Positions 4,984 through 5,776 of a DNA stretch of 5,776 bases are shown one piece after another (position 1 is the stretch's first letter; the number at the start of each line of letters is the position of its first letter). The position numbers and the translations under genes were made by a program. Source of the DNA: Actinomycetota bacterium. Lineage in GTDB: Bacteria > Zhuqueibacterota > Zhuqueibacteria > Residuimicrobiales > Krinioviventaceae. The notes below the pieces were generated by a model that was not told where the DNA came from, made no database searches, and worked only from the letters and a program-made list of their open reading frames with translations. Location of the stretch: assembly GCA_011682565.1 (NCBI GenBank), contig JAACEJ010000272.1, positions 1 through 5,776 on the forward strand, in the 5' to 3' direction.

Positions 4984-5776
4984 ATGCTCAAATCCAGACA
5001 ATCCTTATTTATTGCACTTTTTGTTTTCGTCGTCGCTGTCAGCTCATTCTCACAGGAAAAAAATCTGGATATTTTATCCAAATGGCTGAAATACACCGAT
5101 AATCAAAATGCACTTTACCATTTCATGAGCGCCCAGGCGTTTGAATTTTTAGACAAGCATCAGGCAAAAGTGGCAAAGATCACCACAAAGGTACAATGGC
5201 TGGAGCGGCAAAAGCAAATTCGCAAAACGCTGAACGAGATCGTTGGGCCGTTTCCACAAAAGACGCCGCTGCACGCAAAAATTACGGGAAAAACGAAAAA
5301 AGAATTCTATACCATTGAAAAAATAATCTTTGAGTCTCAGCCGAAGTTTTATGTTACCTCCTGCCTGTTTCTTCCCGATAAAATGCACGGCAAAACGCCG
5401 GCGGTCATTTATTGCAGCGGCCACACAAACAATGGCTTTCGTTCCGATGTCTATCAAAAGGTCATATTGAATCTGGTTAAAAAAGGCTTTATTGTTTTCG
5501 CATTCGATCCGGTGAGCCAGGGAGAACGGCTGCAATATTTCGATCCGATCACGGGCAAATCAAAGGTTGGCGGGCCCACTTCCGAACATTCGTATCCCGG
5601 GGCGCAGTGTTTCATCTCCGGCAGTTCTCAGGCACGTTACATGATTTGGGACGGCATCCGTGCTGTGGATTATCTTTTGACACGTAAAGAAGTCGATCCC
5701 AAACGAATTGGCATAACCGGACGCTCCGGCGGGGGGACGCAGTCGGCATATATTGCCGCATTTGATGACAGAATTC
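4984..5776 (+). CDS. Secreted alpha/beta hydrolase, acetyl xylan esterase-like (3' partial)
   Basis: The gene runs off the right edge after 264 codons. Residues 1-4 (MLKS) plus Arg5 and a hydrophobic stretch at 7-22 form a Sec signal peptide, with likely cleavage near SSFS-QEK (20-26). A helical N-terminal segment (27-90) precedes the hydrolase core. PAVIYCSGHTNNGF (139-152) is the strand and oxyanion-hole region, GFIVFAFDPVSQGER (168-182) the next strand, and RIGITGRSGGGTQSAYIAA (241-259) the nucleophile elbow with Ser248 as the expected catalytic serine. The acid and histidine of the triad lie beyond the edge. The layout matches exported acetyl-xylan-esterase/peptidase-like hydrolases (AXE1 or Abhydrolase_7 type); full relatives are often much longer, as I recall. 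It likely removes acyl groups from a polysaccharide or oligosaccharide in the periplasm or outside the cell, but peptidase activity cannot be excluded. It begins 65 bases after the propeller gene, so the two may be co-transcribed. Confidence 0.8.
   Translation, partial: MLKSRQSLFIALFVFVVAVSSFSQEKNLDILSKWLKYTDNQNALYHFMSAQAFEFLDKHQAKVAKITTKVQWLERQKQIRKTLNEIVGPFPQKTPLHAKITGKTKKEFYTIEKIIFESQPKFYVTSCLFLPDKMHGKTPAVIYCSGHTNNGFRSDVYQKVILNLVKKGFIVFAFDPVSQGERLQYFDPITGKSKVGGPTSEHSYPGAQCFISGSSQARYMIWDGIRAVDYLLTRKEVDPKRIGITGRSGGGTQSAYIAAFDDRI

Noticed and set aside
138..5535. Many reverse-strand and alternative-frame ORFs of 62-128 codons
   Set aside because: They lie over strong + strand genes, have no ribosome sites or recognisable domains, and read as low-quality Ser/Arg/Ile/His-rich translations.
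5149..5535. Reverse-strand ORF of 128 codons
   Set aside because: It is fully antisense to the alpha/beta hydrolase, whose frame carries a signal peptide and a nucleophile elbow.
5771..5776. Window ends exactly at GAATTC (an EcoRI site)
   Set aside because: This hints at a cloned restriction fragment, but another GAATTC at 5302-5307 is uncut and the left end has no such site; it says nothing about biology.

Overview
The window looks bacterial: ORFs are dense and all on the + strand, Shine-Dalgarno sites are clear, and two proteins carry Sec-type signal peptides. Protein styles (a secreted beta-propeller behind a fibronectin type III remnant, a secreted acetyl-xylan-esterase-like alpha/beta hydrolase, and a TIM-barrel-like protein with a C-terminal beta-sandwich) recall the polysaccharide-degrading repertoire of FCB or PVC group bacteria (Bacteroidota, Calditrichota/KSB1-like, Planctomycetota, Lentisphaerota). 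This assignment is an inference from protein style and is not firm. There is no rRNA, tRNA, CRISPR array, transposase or phage gene.

Layout. Bases 1 to about 160 are GC-rich. They seem to encode, in frame 2, the tail of an unrelated hydrophilic protein, and they do not join naturally to what follows. From about 153 to 1286 lies a 5'-truncated gene whose protein ends in a beta-sandwich module. Then comes a 337-base spacer, and an N-acylglucosamine 2-epimerase (AGE) superfamily gene with a GTG start (1624-3006). A 274-base spacer follows, then a 545-residue secreted beta-propeller protein with a damaged fibronectin III domain (3281-4918). After 65 bases begins a secreted alpha/beta hydrolase (4984 onward), cut by the right edge.

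The two long spacers each hold a copy of a diverged element of about 90 bases with imperfect inverted-repeat arms. The copies share arm-to-arm mismatches, which points to an old repeat family in this genome rather than two chance hairpins. Each copy lies upstream of a gene.

Functionally the four genes fit a carbohydrate-processing neighbourhood: a glycosidase-like protein, a propeller that could be a lyase or a glycan-binding protein, a secreted esterase that could remove acyl groups, and an intracellular sugar epimerase for released monosaccharides. No transporter, SusC/D pair or regulator is visible, and no substrate can be named. The points most worth checking are the repeat family, the gutted fibronectin domain, the left-edge breakpoint and the unassigned propeller.
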